A DNA stretch of 64,000 nt from JAFGIG01 sp964397545. GTDB taxonomy: Bacteria > SDB-A. The notes under the pieces were generated by a model. It saw nothing but the letters and a program-made list of their open reading frames with translations, ran no database searches and was not told the origin of the DNA. The stretch's first letter is position 1, and every line of letters starts with the position of its first letter. Position numbers and translations under genes: made by a program. The stretch spans positions 124,001 to 188,000 of the forward strand of contig CAYNIW010000001.1 in NCBI GenBank assembly GCA_964397545.1. Reading direction: 5' to 3'. Positions 7,110-15,928 of the stretch are shown here, one piece after another.

Positions 7110-9317
7110 ATGACTAAAAAACTTTTGATAGTTGAATCCCCCACGAAAGCAAAAACTATTACGAAAATAGTCGGTAAAGATTTCTCCGTGCTTTCAACTT
7201 TCGGGCACATAAAAGATATGCCGGTGTCCAGTCTCGGAGTCGATGTCCAAGACAACTTTAAGCCCGTTTTCATGCTTAACAGAAACAAGATGAAGCATGT
7301 GACGAAGATAAAGGAAGCGGCGAAAAAAGCCGACAGCGTTTACATAGCTACAGACCCGGACAGGGAAGGAGAGGCGATAGCTCAGCACATAAGCGAAGAA
7401 ATACCCCCCGGAAAGATTGTCAAAAGACTTCTTTTTTACGAGATAACCCCCAAAGCCATAACAGAGGCGATAGAAAAACCGGGTGAAATAGATCAACAAA
7501 AGGTCGATTCTCAAAACGCGAGAAGAGTTCTCGATCGCCTTGTAGGATATAAAATCAGCCCTCTTCTTTGGAGAAAGATAAAAAACGGACTCTCTGCCGG
7601 CAGAGTTCAAACTGTCGCACTCAGGCTTATATGTGAGAGAGAGGACGAAAGAAGAAAGTTTGTTTCAGAGGAATACTGGGACATTACCTTTGTTTTATCC
7701 AAGGATAAAAGCAAGGTTACGGCTTCACTTTGGAAAAAAGGAGGGAGAAGGGTAAAAATTGAAAACGAAAAAACAGCCAAAAAGCTTATAGAAGAAGCCA
7801 AATCCGGCAAGGTTACGGTTCTTGATCTCTCTTCTCAGGAAAAAAAAATTAAGCCGAAACCTCCTTACACGACAAGCACTCTTCAGCAGGACGCGGTTAC
7901 CAAACTCGGATACAGCGCTAGCAGAACTATGAGAATCGCCCAGAGACTGTTCGAAGGGGTCGATATTGAAAACGAAACCAGGGGCTTAATAACATATATG
8001 AGAACCGATTCAGTCAGGGTTTCTCCTGATTCCGTGAGTAGGGCGAGAGAGTATTTATCTGAAAAAGGCCTTAAAGACATAATTCCGGAAAAACCTAAAT
8101 CATATTCCGACTCGAAAAAAAACGTTCAAAGCGCTCACGAAGCAGTCAGGCCGACAGATGTTTTCATAACACCGGAATCGTTAAAGGGCAAACTGGAAAA
8201 AGACGCCTTCAATCTTTACGAACTGATATGGAAAAGGTTCCTCGCGTCCCAATGTAAAGACGCCGTCGAAAATATTTCAGTAATTACATTTTCCGCAGGA
8301 GAAGAAATTGAATTAAGAGCGTCGAAAACCGAAACTGTTTTTGAGGGATATAAAATATTCTACGACAGTGGAGCAGGAGAGGGAAAAGAGGGAAAACTGC
8401 CTGCGCTTAAAAAAGGCGATGAAATGAAAATTGTTTCTGAAAAAGCTGAACAGCATTTTACTCAGCCCCCCGCGAGATTCACGGAAGCGTCTTTGATCAA
8501 AAAACTCGACGAAAACGGAATCGGAAGACCGAGCACATACGCACCCATAATATCCATTCTCTCCGAAAGAGGTTATGTCTCTAAAGTAAACAAAAGCCTC
8601 ATTCCCACAAGACTCGGAGAAATAGTCCTCAAATATCTCGTGGCCTCGTTTCCTGATATTTTCAATGAGAAATTCACTTCTCTCATGGAAAAAAGACTCG
8701 ATGAAATCGAGCAGGGAATGTCCAAAAGAGAAGAAGTGCTTCTCCAGTTCTACAAACCTTTTGGAGAGAGGATGGAAATCGTCGGGAAAGAGAAAAAGGA
8801 GATTGAAATACCCGAAGATGAAAAAATCTGCCCTCTCTGCGGGAAACAAATGACGATAAAAAGCGGCAGGTTCGGTTCTTTTCTCGGTTGTTCTGATTAT
8901 CCTAAGTGCAAAGGGAAAAAAGATATTTTTTCGGAAAACGGCGAAGAAACCCAAACTCAAATTCAATGCGTCAAGTGCGGCGCAAAAATGCTTTCAGTCA
9001 GCGGGAGATACGGCAGATATCTTAAATGTTCGAAGTATCCGGAATGCGATTATACCGCTCCTTTTTATATTGGAGTTGAATGCCCTTACGAAGGCTGTTC
9101 AGGCAAAATTGCTGAAAAAAGAAGCCAAAAAGGCAAAATTTACTGGTCATGTGACAAATGCAAAAAATTATTCTGGACGAAACCGGTTAAGGATGTTTGC
9201 CCTGATTGCGGCAGCGTAGCTCTTCTCGAGAAAAAAACGAAAAAAGGGATTCTGCTGACCTGTCCTATATGCGGCAAGGTTAAAACACCTGAAGAAAAAG
9301 CAGGAGAAACAGAATGA
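7110..9317 (+). CDS. topA: DNA topoisomerase I
   Basis: Type IA topoisomerase that relaxes negative supercoils by cutting one strand through a phosphotyrosine. The Toprim domain opens the protein (LLIVESPTKAKTI, then DPDREGEAIAQHI); the catalytic tyrosine lies in GLITYMRTDSVRVS. The C-terminus carries four cysteine-rich zinc ribbons starting CPLCGKQ, CVKCGAK, CPYEGC and CPDCGSV. The length of 735 residues is typical. ATG follows the Smg-like stop directly, and the TGA is overlapped by the glycoside hydrolase start (ATGA), so these genes form one transcript. Confidence 0.97.
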   Translation: MTKKLLIVESPTKAKTITKIVGKDFSVLSTFGHIKDMPVSSLGVDVQDNFKPVFMLNRNKMKHVTKIKEAAKKADSVYIATDPDREGEAIAQHISEEIPPGKIVKRLLFYEITPKAITEAIEKPGEIDQQKVDSQNARRVLDRLVGYKISPLLWRKIKNGLSAGRVQTVALRLICEREDERRKFVSEEYWDITFVLSKDKSKVTASLWKKGGRRVKIENEKTAKKLIEEAKSGKVTVLDLSSQEKKIKPKPPYTTSTLQQDAVTKLGYSASRTMRIAQRLFEGVDIENETRGLITYMRTDSVRVSPDSVSRAREYLSEKGLKDIIPEKPKSYSDSKKNVQSAHEAVRPTDVFITPESLKGKLEKDAFNLYELIWKRFLASQCKDAVENISVITFSAGEEIELRASKTETVFEGYKIFYDSGAGEGKEGKLPALKKGDEMKIVSEKAEQHFTQPPARFTEASLIKKLDENGIGRPSTYAPIISILSERGYVSKVNKSLIPTRLGEIVLKYLVASFPDIFNEKFTSLMEKRLDEIEQGMSKREEVLLQFYKPFGERMEIVGKEKKEIEIPEDEKICPLCGKQMTIKSGRFGSFLGCSDYPKCKGKKDIFSENGEETQTQIQCVKCGAKMLSVSGRYGRYLKCSKYPECDYTAPFYIGVECPYEGCSGKIAEKRSQKGKIYWSCDKCKKLFWTKPVKDVCPDCGSVALLEKKTKKGILLTCPICGKVKTPEEKAGETE

Positions 9318-10768
9318 CAAAATGGAGAAAATACCCGTCCATTCTCGAACTTCATACAAAAATATGGCTGGAAACACTTTCTTCAGAATACGGCAGAAAA
9401 ATAAACTTCGACTGTTTTCCGGAAGAGGAGATAAGGAAAATACAAGAATCTCCTTTCGACGGATTTTGGCTGATGGGGATCTGGAAAAGAAGTCTCGAAG
9501 CAAGGAAGAAAGCTCAAAACTGCACGGGATTAATAACCGCCGGAAATGAACTGCTACAGGGATTTGACCCTCAGAAAGACATTGACGCGTCGGCGTATTC
9601 GATTCCTGAATACACTATTGAATCCTCGTTCGGAACCCGCGAAGGTTTTCTTGGTTTTAAGAAGAAGATAGAACCTAAAAAAATTATACTTGATTTTGTT
9701 CCCAATCACACTTCACGGGACAGCTCTCTGATACTGCAAAAGCCCTGGATATTCATGGAAGGCGATGAATCTCTCCTCATTCAAGGGGAAGCATTTCTTA
9801 AAAACGGAAAAATTATTGCGATGGGGAAGGATCCGAATTTTCCAGCTTGGAACGACACAGCACAGCTTGATTATTCAAAAGTTGAAACACGCGAGGTCAT
9901 GACTGAATCTTTGAAAAGCATAACCGAGTTATGCGACGGCGTCCGGTGCGATATGGCTATGCTTGTCACCAACGATGTCTTTTCGAGGACATGGAATAAG
10001 ACCATGGAAACCCCAGAAGAATTTTGGAAAAAAGCCGTTGCTGAAGTGAAGCATCTGAAAGAGGAATTTCTTTTTATTGCCGAGGTTTACTGGGGGATGG
10101 AATGGGAACTTCAACAGCAGGGGTTCGACTATGCTTACGATAAAACACTCTACGACAGGCTGAAATACGGTGAAAACGAAGCTGTTTTCGGGCATTTTCA
10201 CGCTGAAAAGGTTTTTTATCAAAAACTTGTCAGATTTCTTGAAAACCATGACGAAGAGAGAGCTTCTTCCGTGTTCAAAAACGGAAATCTTTTCTCCGCA
10301 TCAATTCTTACTTATTTGCTGCCGGGCATGAGACTTTTCTATGAGGGTCAAGCCGAAGGCAGAAAAAGGAGATCTCCGATACAGTTTACCCGCTGGCCGG
10401 AAGAAAAATCCGATCCCGAAACTTTCCTTTTCTTTCAAAAGATGCTGAATCTTATCGCAGAGGAAGCTCTGCACGAAGGAAGATGGACTCTTTTGAAAAT
10501 ATATTCTCCGGAAGAACAAGGTTTTTCAGGTGTGTTTTCTTTCCAATGGTCTTACAAGGATGTCGATATTCTCGCTGTCGTCAATAACACGCCTTTTCAC
10601 AAAAGCGGGTTTTCGATACTTGAAAAAATCCATGCAGAAGAAGGAACGATTTTTTTCAAAGATGTTTTCTCCGACAAAGTTTGGGAAAGGGAAAAAGAGA
10701 GCGTAATGGATTCAGGTTTGTATTTTGAACTTGAACCCCATGAATTCAAGATCTACAAGGTATACTGA
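9314..10768 (+). CDS. GH13 (alpha-amylase family) glycoside hydrolase or related enzyme
   Basis: Predicted (beta/alpha)8 enzyme acting on alpha-glucosidic bonds. The four conserved GH13 regions are present: DFVPNHT (D127-H132), GVRCDMAM with nucleophile D213, FIAEVYW with acid/base E257, and LENHDEE with H312-D313. There is no signal peptide, so it should be cytoplasmic, and no carbohydrate-binding module. Specificity cannot be read from the sequence; maltodextrin, sucrose or trehalose turnover are all possible. It overlaps topA by four bases, an unusual partner for a sugar enzyme. At 484 residues it is near the family minimum. Confidence 0.85.
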   Translation: MTKWRKYPSILELHTKIWLETLSSEYGRKINFDCFPEEEIRKIQESPFDGFWLMGIWKRSLEARKKAQNCTGLITAGNELLQGFDPQKDIDASAYSIPEYTIESSFGTREGFLGFKKKIEPKKIILDFVPNHTSRDSSLILQKPWIFMEGDESLLIQGEAFLKNGKIIAMGKDPNFPAWNDTAQLDYSKVETREVMTESLKSITELCDGVRCDMAMLVTNDVFSRTWNKTMETPEEFWKKAVAEVKHLKEEFLFIAEVYWGMEWELQQQGFDYAYDKTLYDRLKYGENEAVFGHFHAEKVFYQKLVRFLENHDEERASSVFKNGNLFSASILTYLLPGMRLFYEGQAEGRKRRSPIQFTRWPEEKSDPETFLFFQKMLNLIAEEALHEGRWTLLKIYSPEEQGFSGVFSFQWSYKDVDILAVVNNTPFHKSGFSILEKIHAEEGTIFFKDVFSDKVWEREKESVMDSGLYFELEPHEFKIYKVY

Positions 10769-10782
10769 AAAGGGGTGAAGAC

Positions 10783-11547
10783 GTGGCAAAAAAATCCGTG
10801 AAAATAAAAAAACCTTTAGCTAAAAAGACTGAAAAAGAAAAATCACCGAAAAAACTTTCTCTAAAAGAAAATCCGAAAAAAGAAATTCACAGATCTGATC
10901 CTGTCCTAAATGTGAAAAAAATTCCTCCAAAAAAGGAGAGCGGGATAACCTTTTTCAAAGACAGCATAGTATACGCTTCAGGTGACCTGAACCTTTCGTC
11001 CGTGAAGAACAACGAGTTTTTTCTTGCAGCAAGGGCGAATGTTAAAGTAACAGGTAAAAAAACCATTCTTGACATTAAAGGAGTGATAAAAATTATTCTG
11101 CCGCAGGGAGATTCACTTGCGGAAAATATTTTTTTCAGCTGGCTCGACAGCGAAGTTGATAGAGATCACATATTTGAGGACAGAGAAAAAAAATGGCTCG
11201 GAAAATGGATTAAAACTATAGAGACCTTCAACAACCTCGATGATAAAAACATAAAAAAAATACCTATAGACTGGGATTTCCTTTCAAAAAACTCCAAACT
11301 GAGTCCTGAGACCTTAAAACTTTTTAAGGCCGTCTATTCAGCGGGTTGGTCGAAATCTTATGAAAATCCCTACCCGTTGAGTTCAGTAAAGAACAAAACA
11401 GTGAAAATTAAATCCGGTCTTATAAAAGCCGGTTTTTCAAAAAATCCGCTTCCAATTGTCATCCCTTTTTTCAGATTTCTCGACGGTGAAGGGAAAAGAA
11501 TATACGACAATGAATGCATAAAGGATCTTATAGTTGCCGAAAATTAG
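10783..11547 (+). CDS. Lys-rich protein with a C-terminal alkyltransferase-like (MGMT fold) domain lacking the active-site Cys
   Basis: The first 50 residues are a lysine-rich, probably disordered tail. The C-terminal part (about residues 173-254) follows the layout of O6-alkylguanine-DNA alkyltransferases: SPETLKLFKAVYSAGW matches the start of that domain, then a helix ending in NPLPIVIPFFRFLDGEG (221-237) at the place where active enzymes read NPxPIxIPCHRVx-DG. Here PCHR is PFFR, so both the acceptor Cys and its His are gone (F229 codon at 11467-11469), and the only Cys in the protein is C245. By analogy to alkyltransferase-like proteins it might bind DNA without repairing it; that is inference. 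GTG start with AGGGG upstream; overlaps the next gene. Confidence 0.6.
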   Translation: MAKKSVKIKKPLAKKTEKEKSPKKLSLKENPKKEIHRSDPVLNVKKIPPKKESGITFFKDSIVYASGDLNLSSVKNNEFFLAARANVKVTGKKTILDIKGVIKIILPQGDSLAENIFFSWLDSEVDRDHIFEDREKKWLGKWIKTIETFNNLDDKNIKKIPIDWDFLSKNSKLSPETLKLFKAVYSAGWSKSYENPYPLSSVKNKTVKIKSGLIKAGFSKNPLPIVIPFFRFLDGEGKRIYDNECIKDLIVAEN

Positions 11548-12322
11548 TCCGGTAACAAATACAGTATTATTTGTCATCATTTTCGTTTTGACTTTTTTTT
11601 CCTGTTCAGTCCCACAACCGGTAGATTTAAGCGACTCAACCGAAAACGACAACCGAAATCTGAATGAGCTGGCTTCAGACACTCTGAGAGTCGTAATAAT
11701 GAATAATGCAAGCCTTTTTCAGGCTGTTGCGTCGGTTTTTTGCGAAAATAGTTTACGTGAAATTGATTCTTTTCTCAGTCTTTCAGGCAGACTGTGGAAA
11801 ATAGAAAAAGCAAACAGCTTTTTCACGCCGCCTGAAACGTCAGGCACTTATATACTGTTTACTTTTTTTGATGAAGGGGAACCCGACGTGATAGAAGCCT
11901 GTCTTGGATTCTTTTCTGAATTATTCGAGAAAAAATATTTCATAGAGATACAGTCTTTCAGATGTGTGTATATTTCTCCGGGAAGAATTTTTTTCAGACC
12001 GGCTTATACATCATTTGCGAGCGCCGGTTATCCGGTTTTCATGCACGCGTCCTGCAGATCTCTCGAAAGAGAAAGGTTTATGGTCTGGCCCAAACACAGG
12101 AAAGAGTGGGATGAAAATATAGAATATATGGTTAGCGCCAATGATTTTTCCGCCGCTTCCTCTTATTCCGAAGAGAGAATGCCGCAATACATGAATTTTG
12201 CGGATTATCCTTCAGCGTTGGAAGAAAGTCTTCTTCTGTCTCTGCCTTTTACGAGACTGAAAGAGGACAGAATAATAATTATTCTTGGAACTGACGTCAG
12301 AAAGTCCCTCGGATTCAGATAA
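11534..12322 (+). CDS. Putative lipoprotein of unknown function
   Basis: A 262-residue secreted protein. The N-terminus has a hydrophobic stretch ending in TFFSC, a plausible though imperfect lipobox, so it is probably a membrane lipoprotein. The mature part includes SASDTLRVV-type strands and a segment on body size of about 200 residues with no motif I recognise; the ASDTLRVVIMNN opening is faintly like DUF4837 lipoproteins, but I would not rely on it. The TTG start overlaps the preceding gene by 14 bases. The next features downstream are the tRNA promoter and three tRNAs. Confidence 0.65.
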   Translation: MPKISPVTNTVLFVIIFVLTFFSCSVPQPVDLSDSTENDNRNLNELASDTLRVVIMNNASLFQAVASVFCENSLREIDSFLSLSGRLWKIEKANSFFTPPETSGTYILFTFFDEGEPDVIEACLGFFSELFEKKYFIEIQSFRCVYISPGRIFFRPAYTSFASAGYPVFMHASCRSLERERFMVWPKHRKEWDENIEYMVSANDFSAASSYSEERMPQYMNFADYPSALEESLLLSLPFTRLKEDRIIIILGTDVRKSLGFR

Positions 12323-12325
12323 AAC

Positions 12326-12353
12326 TTGACACGTTAAAAACCTTTGATAAAAT
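12326..12353 (+). promoter_or_regulatory. Sigma-70-type promoter for the tRNA cluster
   Basis: TTGACA (12326-12331), 16-base spacer, TAAAAT (12348-12353). Transcription would begin near 12360, just before tRNA-Gly at 12364. Both boxes are close to consensus and nothing else is encoded between 12323 and 12363. Confidence 0.7.
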
Positions 12354-12363
12354 CATTAAACAA

Positions 12364-12436
12364 GCGGGAGTAGCTCAGTTGGTAGAGCGCCACCTTGCCA
12401 AGGTGGATGTCGCGGGTTCGAATCCCGTCTCCCGCT
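12364..12436 (+). tRNA. tRNA-Gly (anticodon GCC)
   Basis: Full cloverleaf: acceptor GCGGGAG pairs with CTCCCGC, D-arm GCTCAGTTGGTAGAGC, anticodon stem CCACC/GGTGG around loop TTGCCAA, and T-arm GCGGG TTCGAAT CCCGT. The discriminator base is T, as usual for glycine. The 3' CCA is not encoded; the gene is followed by a T-run. Confidence 0.96.
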
Positions 12437-12446
12437 TTTTTATAAC

Positions 12447-12518
12447 GGCGGCGTAGCCAAGTGGTAAGGCGGCGGTCTGCAAAACCGCTATTCTCCGGTT
12501 CAAGTCCGGACGCCGCCT
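12447..12518 (+). tRNA. tRNA-Cys (anticodon GCA)
   Basis: Acceptor GGCGGCG pairs with CGCCGCC, anticodon stem GCGGT/ACCGC encloses loop CTGCAAA, and T-arm is TCCGG TTCAAGT CCGGA. CCA is not encoded. It sits 10 bases after tRNA-Gly. Confidence 0.96.
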
Positions 12519-12524
12519 TTTTAA

Positions 12525-12606
12525 GCCGGGATGGCGAAATCGGTATACGCAGCGGACTTAAAATCCGCCGGTTTAAACCATGTGGGTTCGATTCCCACTC
12601 CCGGCA
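12525..12606 (+). tRNA. tRNA-Leu (anticodon TAA)
   Basis: Class II tRNA with a long variable arm. Acceptor GCCGGGA pairs with TCCCGGC, anticodon stem GCGGA/TCCGC encloses CTTAAAA, and T-arm is GTGGG TTCGATT CCCAC. The discriminator is A and CCA is not encoded. It ends 11 bases before the amidohydrolase start, so the peptidase gene is probably transcribed with the tRNAs. Confidence 0.95.
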
Positions 12607-12617
12607 GATTGAGGAAT

Positions 12618-13784
12618 ATGAAATCATATATATCTGATGATCTTTTAGAGCATGTGATCTCCATAAGAAGGCATTTTCACATGAATCCTGAACTTTCCTG
12701 GAAGGAATTCAAGACTTCTTCTTTTATTCGGGATTATCTCATTGAAAGAGGATTTGCCGTTGAGAGTGATTTCGCTTTCACAGCGGTTGCCGGATTCAAG
12801 AGATTCGGCGACGGACCTTGTTTGTTATTGAGATCCGACATGGACGCTTTGGCTTTAGAGGACAAAAAAGACGCGCCTTACGCATCAAAGGAGAAAAACG
12901 TATGTCACGCCTGCGGCCATGACGGGCATATGGCAATGCTTCTCGGAGTAGCGGAAATTCTCTGTAAGATGAAAACAGGCTTAAAAGGTTCGGTTTTTCT
13001 TTTGTTTCAGCCTGCCGAAGAAGGGGGTGCCGGAGGCGAAAAAGTGGTTCAAAGCGGCGTTTTGGAGAGATACGGCGTAGATGAAGTTTACAGCATACAT
13101 CTTTATACCGGCGCAGAAACAGGTTCCTTTATTTGCCCAGACAACGAATTTCTCGCGTCTGCCGACGAATTTGAAATAAATGTCATGGGCCAGGGATGTC
13201 ACGGAGCTCAGCCGCATCTTGGAAAAGACCCGATACTCGCGGCTTCAAACATTGTCATGTCGCTTCAATCAGTAGTCAGCAGAAGTATTGACCCACTTGA
13301 AAGCTCCGTAGTGACCATTGGCCAGTTTAAGGCGGGACACGCTCACAATGTAATCCCGGATTCGGCTTATCTAAGCGGAACATTCAGGGCTTTCAATCAG
13401 GTTACCAGGAATGTCATTCTCGAAAGGATAAAACAGATTGCCGATAAAACAGCAACTGCTTACGGCTCTCAAAGCGAACTGAAGCTGTTCGCGAGTTATC
13501 CTCCCACTGTCAACAATCCTGAAAACGCAGTGTTTTTCAGGCAAGCGGCGAAAGAATCGAGAAAAATAGACAAAGTGATCGAAAATCTCAAAATAGCTGT
13601 TGCAGAGGACTTTTCTTTTTATCTCAACAGGTATCCGGGAGCGATGGGATTTCTCGGTGCAGGCAACATCGAAAAAGGGGCTAATCACCCTCACCACTCA
13701 CCGTATTTCGACATAGACGAGGACGCCCTGGGAATTGGAATAGAAGTATTTATGAATTTACTGTTAAAAAAGCTCGGAGGCTGA
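12618..13784 (+). CDS. M20 family metallopeptidase/amidohydrolase
   Basis: Zinc-dependent amidohydrolase of the M20D type (hippurate/indole-acetyl-amino-acid/N-acyl amino acid hydrolases). Key motifs are SDMDALALED, the metal-binding CHACGHDGHMAML, and QPAEEGGAGGEKV carrying the catalytic Glu; a late NHPHHSPYFDIDEDAL supplies the last ligand. The frame is open through tRNA-Leu, but the real start is the ATG at 12618, just after the tRNA, preceded by GAGG. That gives 388 residues, normal for the family. There is no signal peptide, so it is cytosolic. Exact substrate is unknown. Confidence 0.9.
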   Translation: MKSYISDDLLEHVISIRRHFHMNPELSWKEFKTSSFIRDYLIERGFAVESDFAFTAVAGFKRFGDGPCLLLRSDMDALALEDKKDAPYASKEKNVCHACGHDGHMAMLLGVAEILCKMKTGLKGSVFLLFQPAEEGGAGGEKVVQSGVLERYGVDEVYSIHLYTGAETGSFICPDNEFLASADEFEINVMGQGCHGAQPHLGKDPILAASNIVMSLQSVVSRSIDPLESSVVTIGQFKAGHAHNVIPDSAYLSGTFRAFNQVTRNVILERIKQIADKTATAYGSQSELKLFASYPPTVNNPENAVFFRQAAKESRKIDKVIENLKIAVAEDFSFYLNRYPGAMGFLGAGNIEKGANHPHHSPYFDIDEDALGIGIEVFMNLLLKKLGG

Positions 13785-13862
13785 TTCAGCATTATATCTT
13801 TTAAGACAGAAAATCTGAATAAAGCCTTTTACGCTTATATTTCTCTTTCTCTCTTCCTTCTC

Positions 13863-15488
13863 GTGCACTCGGTCCAAACATCTCCTTTGAGATTTGTTTT
13901 TCTACTCTTATCGCTGATGATTCTCGGTGTGTCTTCCGGAAAAAAATTGTCTTTGGTTTTTATTTCATTGTTTTTCATATCGCCGATGCAGAATTTTTTT
14001 GAGTTTCTTTCTCTTTTTTCAGTGGTTTCATTTTTTAGCGGAAAAACACGACGCGGGCTCCTGTCATCCGCGACGGCTTTTATATTTATTCGGACATTTG
14101 CGGATGCTATTTCCCCGGAAGGAATGGTATTAAAAGCCGTCTTGCCAGAATTGCCTTGTCTTTTATTCTGCTTTTTTTTCCCCTTGGCATCTGAAAAACA
14201 AGGTTTAAGATCTTTACTGAGTTTTTTTATGCCCATGAGTCTTATTCTCATAAATTTCGACGCCGCTGTTGCAGGGTTGTTTTTCGCTTCTGTTTATATG
14301 CTCATAAAGTTCGCGGGGAAAAGCCGTATTTTTTTATCATCCTCCTCCGCTTTGCTTTTTTTTTCCTCTTTTTTAGCATTTACTGAGATAGCAAAGGATA
14401 ACACAGAGTTTATTTTTTCAGGAAGAAGCCCTGCGGAAAATTATTCATCCGCATACTTTATTCCCGACAAGGATTATCTTTCAGGATTTTCCCTATTCAG
14501 AAATTATATTGGGACCACAGTGAATAAATCCATGAGCCAAAACGAAGTTAAAGGTCTTTTTGTCTTCGCGGGCGACCTCGGTGAAATCAGCGATATTCAG
14601 GAAATATCCCGATTTCTGAACCGCGGCGGCAAAGCGGTGTTCCTGCTCAATGCTTCAGCCGAAAACTTAGCTTACCTGTCCTTTGTGTTTAACATTCAAG
14701 GAGTAAGTCTGGCTCTGATCGAAGAAAATGAAAAATCTTTTTTTTTCACAGGTCTTTTCGTCCCTGAGGTAGTTAAGAACGACACTGTCTGGCTGACAGA
14801 AAACGAAAACGTTGAGTTCAGAGTTCAAGCGGCAGTGAGACATCTATATCCTGTTTTAACAACCGGAGGATTATCTTTACTTAAAAACAGAGATGTAAAA
14901 ACGGTTTCATTTCCGTTGTTCTATGAAATTCCTTGCGGCAAGGGAAAATTCGTCCTTTTTTCAAATCCTTGCATGTTCTCAACGGAAAGGATTTTGGGCA
15001 ATGTTCCAAAGGTATGCTACGCTTTGGAGAATATTGAAGCAGAAGGAAAAAATGGAAGAATCATGCTCGGCGGATTTGTGTCTTTGTTTATGCTATTTTT
15101 ATGCTCTGTTAGGAATTTCGGCAGAAAAAAGATCTTTTTAATCACAGCGCTACTGGTCTACTTGAAGCTTTTTTCAGTTTTTTCCTGTCTTCGATTGAAT
15201 TTAAATGAATTGACCGCGGGGGTCTTTTCTCAGGGAGAAAAGCAGAAGAGGGAAGTTTCTTTAGAGCTTTCAAGATCAGGAGCGGCAATTTTGAGTGAGT
15301 CCGAGGACTTTTTGTTTTTTTTGTCAAAGAGAATTTGCATGTCAAAACAATACAGTGATAATGAGTTTATTAACATGGCTTTTTCCGGAGAATTGTATAT
15401 TTTCGACGAGGAAAAAATTTACGGGAAAGCATCTTGGGCAAAAATAATCAGAATGTGCGTGCCGGAAATCGAAATGGAGGAAAAGTGA
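13863..15488 (+). CDS. Polytopic membrane protein with a soluble GATase-like middle domain, function unknown
   Basis: About 541 residues. The first ~175 are strongly hydrophobic (several membrane segments); residues ~200-395 form a soluble domain containing SRFLNRGGKAVFLLNAS and later GKGKFVLFSNPCMF, the pattern seen in class-I-glutamine-amidotransferase-like domains of membrane proteins (DUF4350 type); two more membrane helices follow near 400-440. No catalytic motif is recognisable. The start is uncertain: GTG at 13863 has no ribosome site, and the frame is open back to 13785. A GGAGG at 13776-13780 would suit the ATT at 13791 better. It overlaps ndk as GTGA. Confidence 0.65.
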   Translation: MHSVQTSPLRFVFLLLSLMILGVSSGKKLSLVFISLFFISPMQNFFEFLSLFSVVSFFSGKTRRGLLSSATAFIFIRTFADAISPEGMVLKAVLPELPCLLFCFFFPLASEKQGLRSLLSFFMPMSLILINFDAAVAGLFFASVYMLIKFAGKSRIFLSSSSALLFFSSFLAFTEIAKDNTEFIFSGRSPAENYSSAYFIPDKDYLSGFSLFRNYIGTTVNKSMSQNEVKGLFVFAGDLGEISDIQEISRFLNRGGKAVFLLNASAENLAYLSFVFNIQGVSLALIEENEKSFFFTGLFVPEVVKNDTVWLTENENVEFRVQAAVRHLYPVLTTGGLSLLKNRDVKTVSFPLFYEIPCGKGKFVLFSNPCMFSTERILGNVPKVCYALENIEAEGKNGRIMLGGFVSLFMLFLCSVRNFGRKKIFLITALLVYLKLFSVFSCLRLNLNELTAGVFSQGEKQKREVSLELSRSGAAILSESEDFLFFLSKRICMSKQYSDNEFINMAFSGELYIFDEEKIYGKASWAKIIRMCVPEIEMEEK

Positions 15489-15928
15489 AAAAAACTCTTG
15501 TCATAATAAAGCCGAACGCGGTGCAGAGAGAACTCATTGGCGAAATAATAACAAGATTCGAAAAGAGAGGGTTGAAGATCATAGCGCTGAAACTGCTCCA
15601 CATAACGGCAGATATGGCGGTCCAACATTACAAGGAGCACGAGGGAAAGGATTTTTACGAGTCTCTGATTTCTTTTATAACATCGGGACCTTCGGTTGCG
15701 ATGATTCTCGAAGGAGAGAATGTCATCGAGGTAGTCAGGAAAATGTGCGGAGCCACTGATCCTATGAAAGCGGAACCTGGAACGATAAGAGGGGATCTCG
15801 GCATGAGAATAAGGCAGAATATTATTCACGCTTCCGATTCGGACAGGTCTTCTTCAAGGGAAATCGAAATTTTTTTCAAAGCTGACGAGATAGTAGAATA
15901 TATGCTCGCCGCCCGTTCCTGGATATAG
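15485..15928 (+). CDS. ndk: Nucleoside-diphosphate kinase
   Basis: Balances NTP and dNTP pools by phosphate transfer through a histidine. The active-site His is H115 in NIIHASDS (usual NIIHGSDS, with Gly replaced by Ala), and the N-terminal strand KKTLVIIKPNAV and GPSVAMIL motif fit the family. Start is GTG at 15485, overlapping the previous stop, with GGAGG immediately upstream; an earlier ATG would add a non-family tail. The 147-residue length is normal. It is followed at once (TAG/GTG overlap) by a large outer-membrane protein. Confidence 0.96.
   Translation: MKKTLVIIKPNAVQRELIGEIITRFEKRGLKIIALKLLHITADMAVQHYKEHEGKDFYESLISFITSGPSVAMILEGENVIEVVRKMCGATDPMKAEPGTIRGDLGMRIRQNIIHASDSDRSSSREIEIFFKADEIVEYMLAARSWI

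Noticed and set aside
8313..8966. Long open frame on the minus strand inside topA
   Set aside because: It is antisense to a clear gene, has no ribosome site, and its composition is the mirror of the topA codons. Similar antisense frames at 7194-7610, 20354-20974 and 59050-59781 were left out for the same reason.
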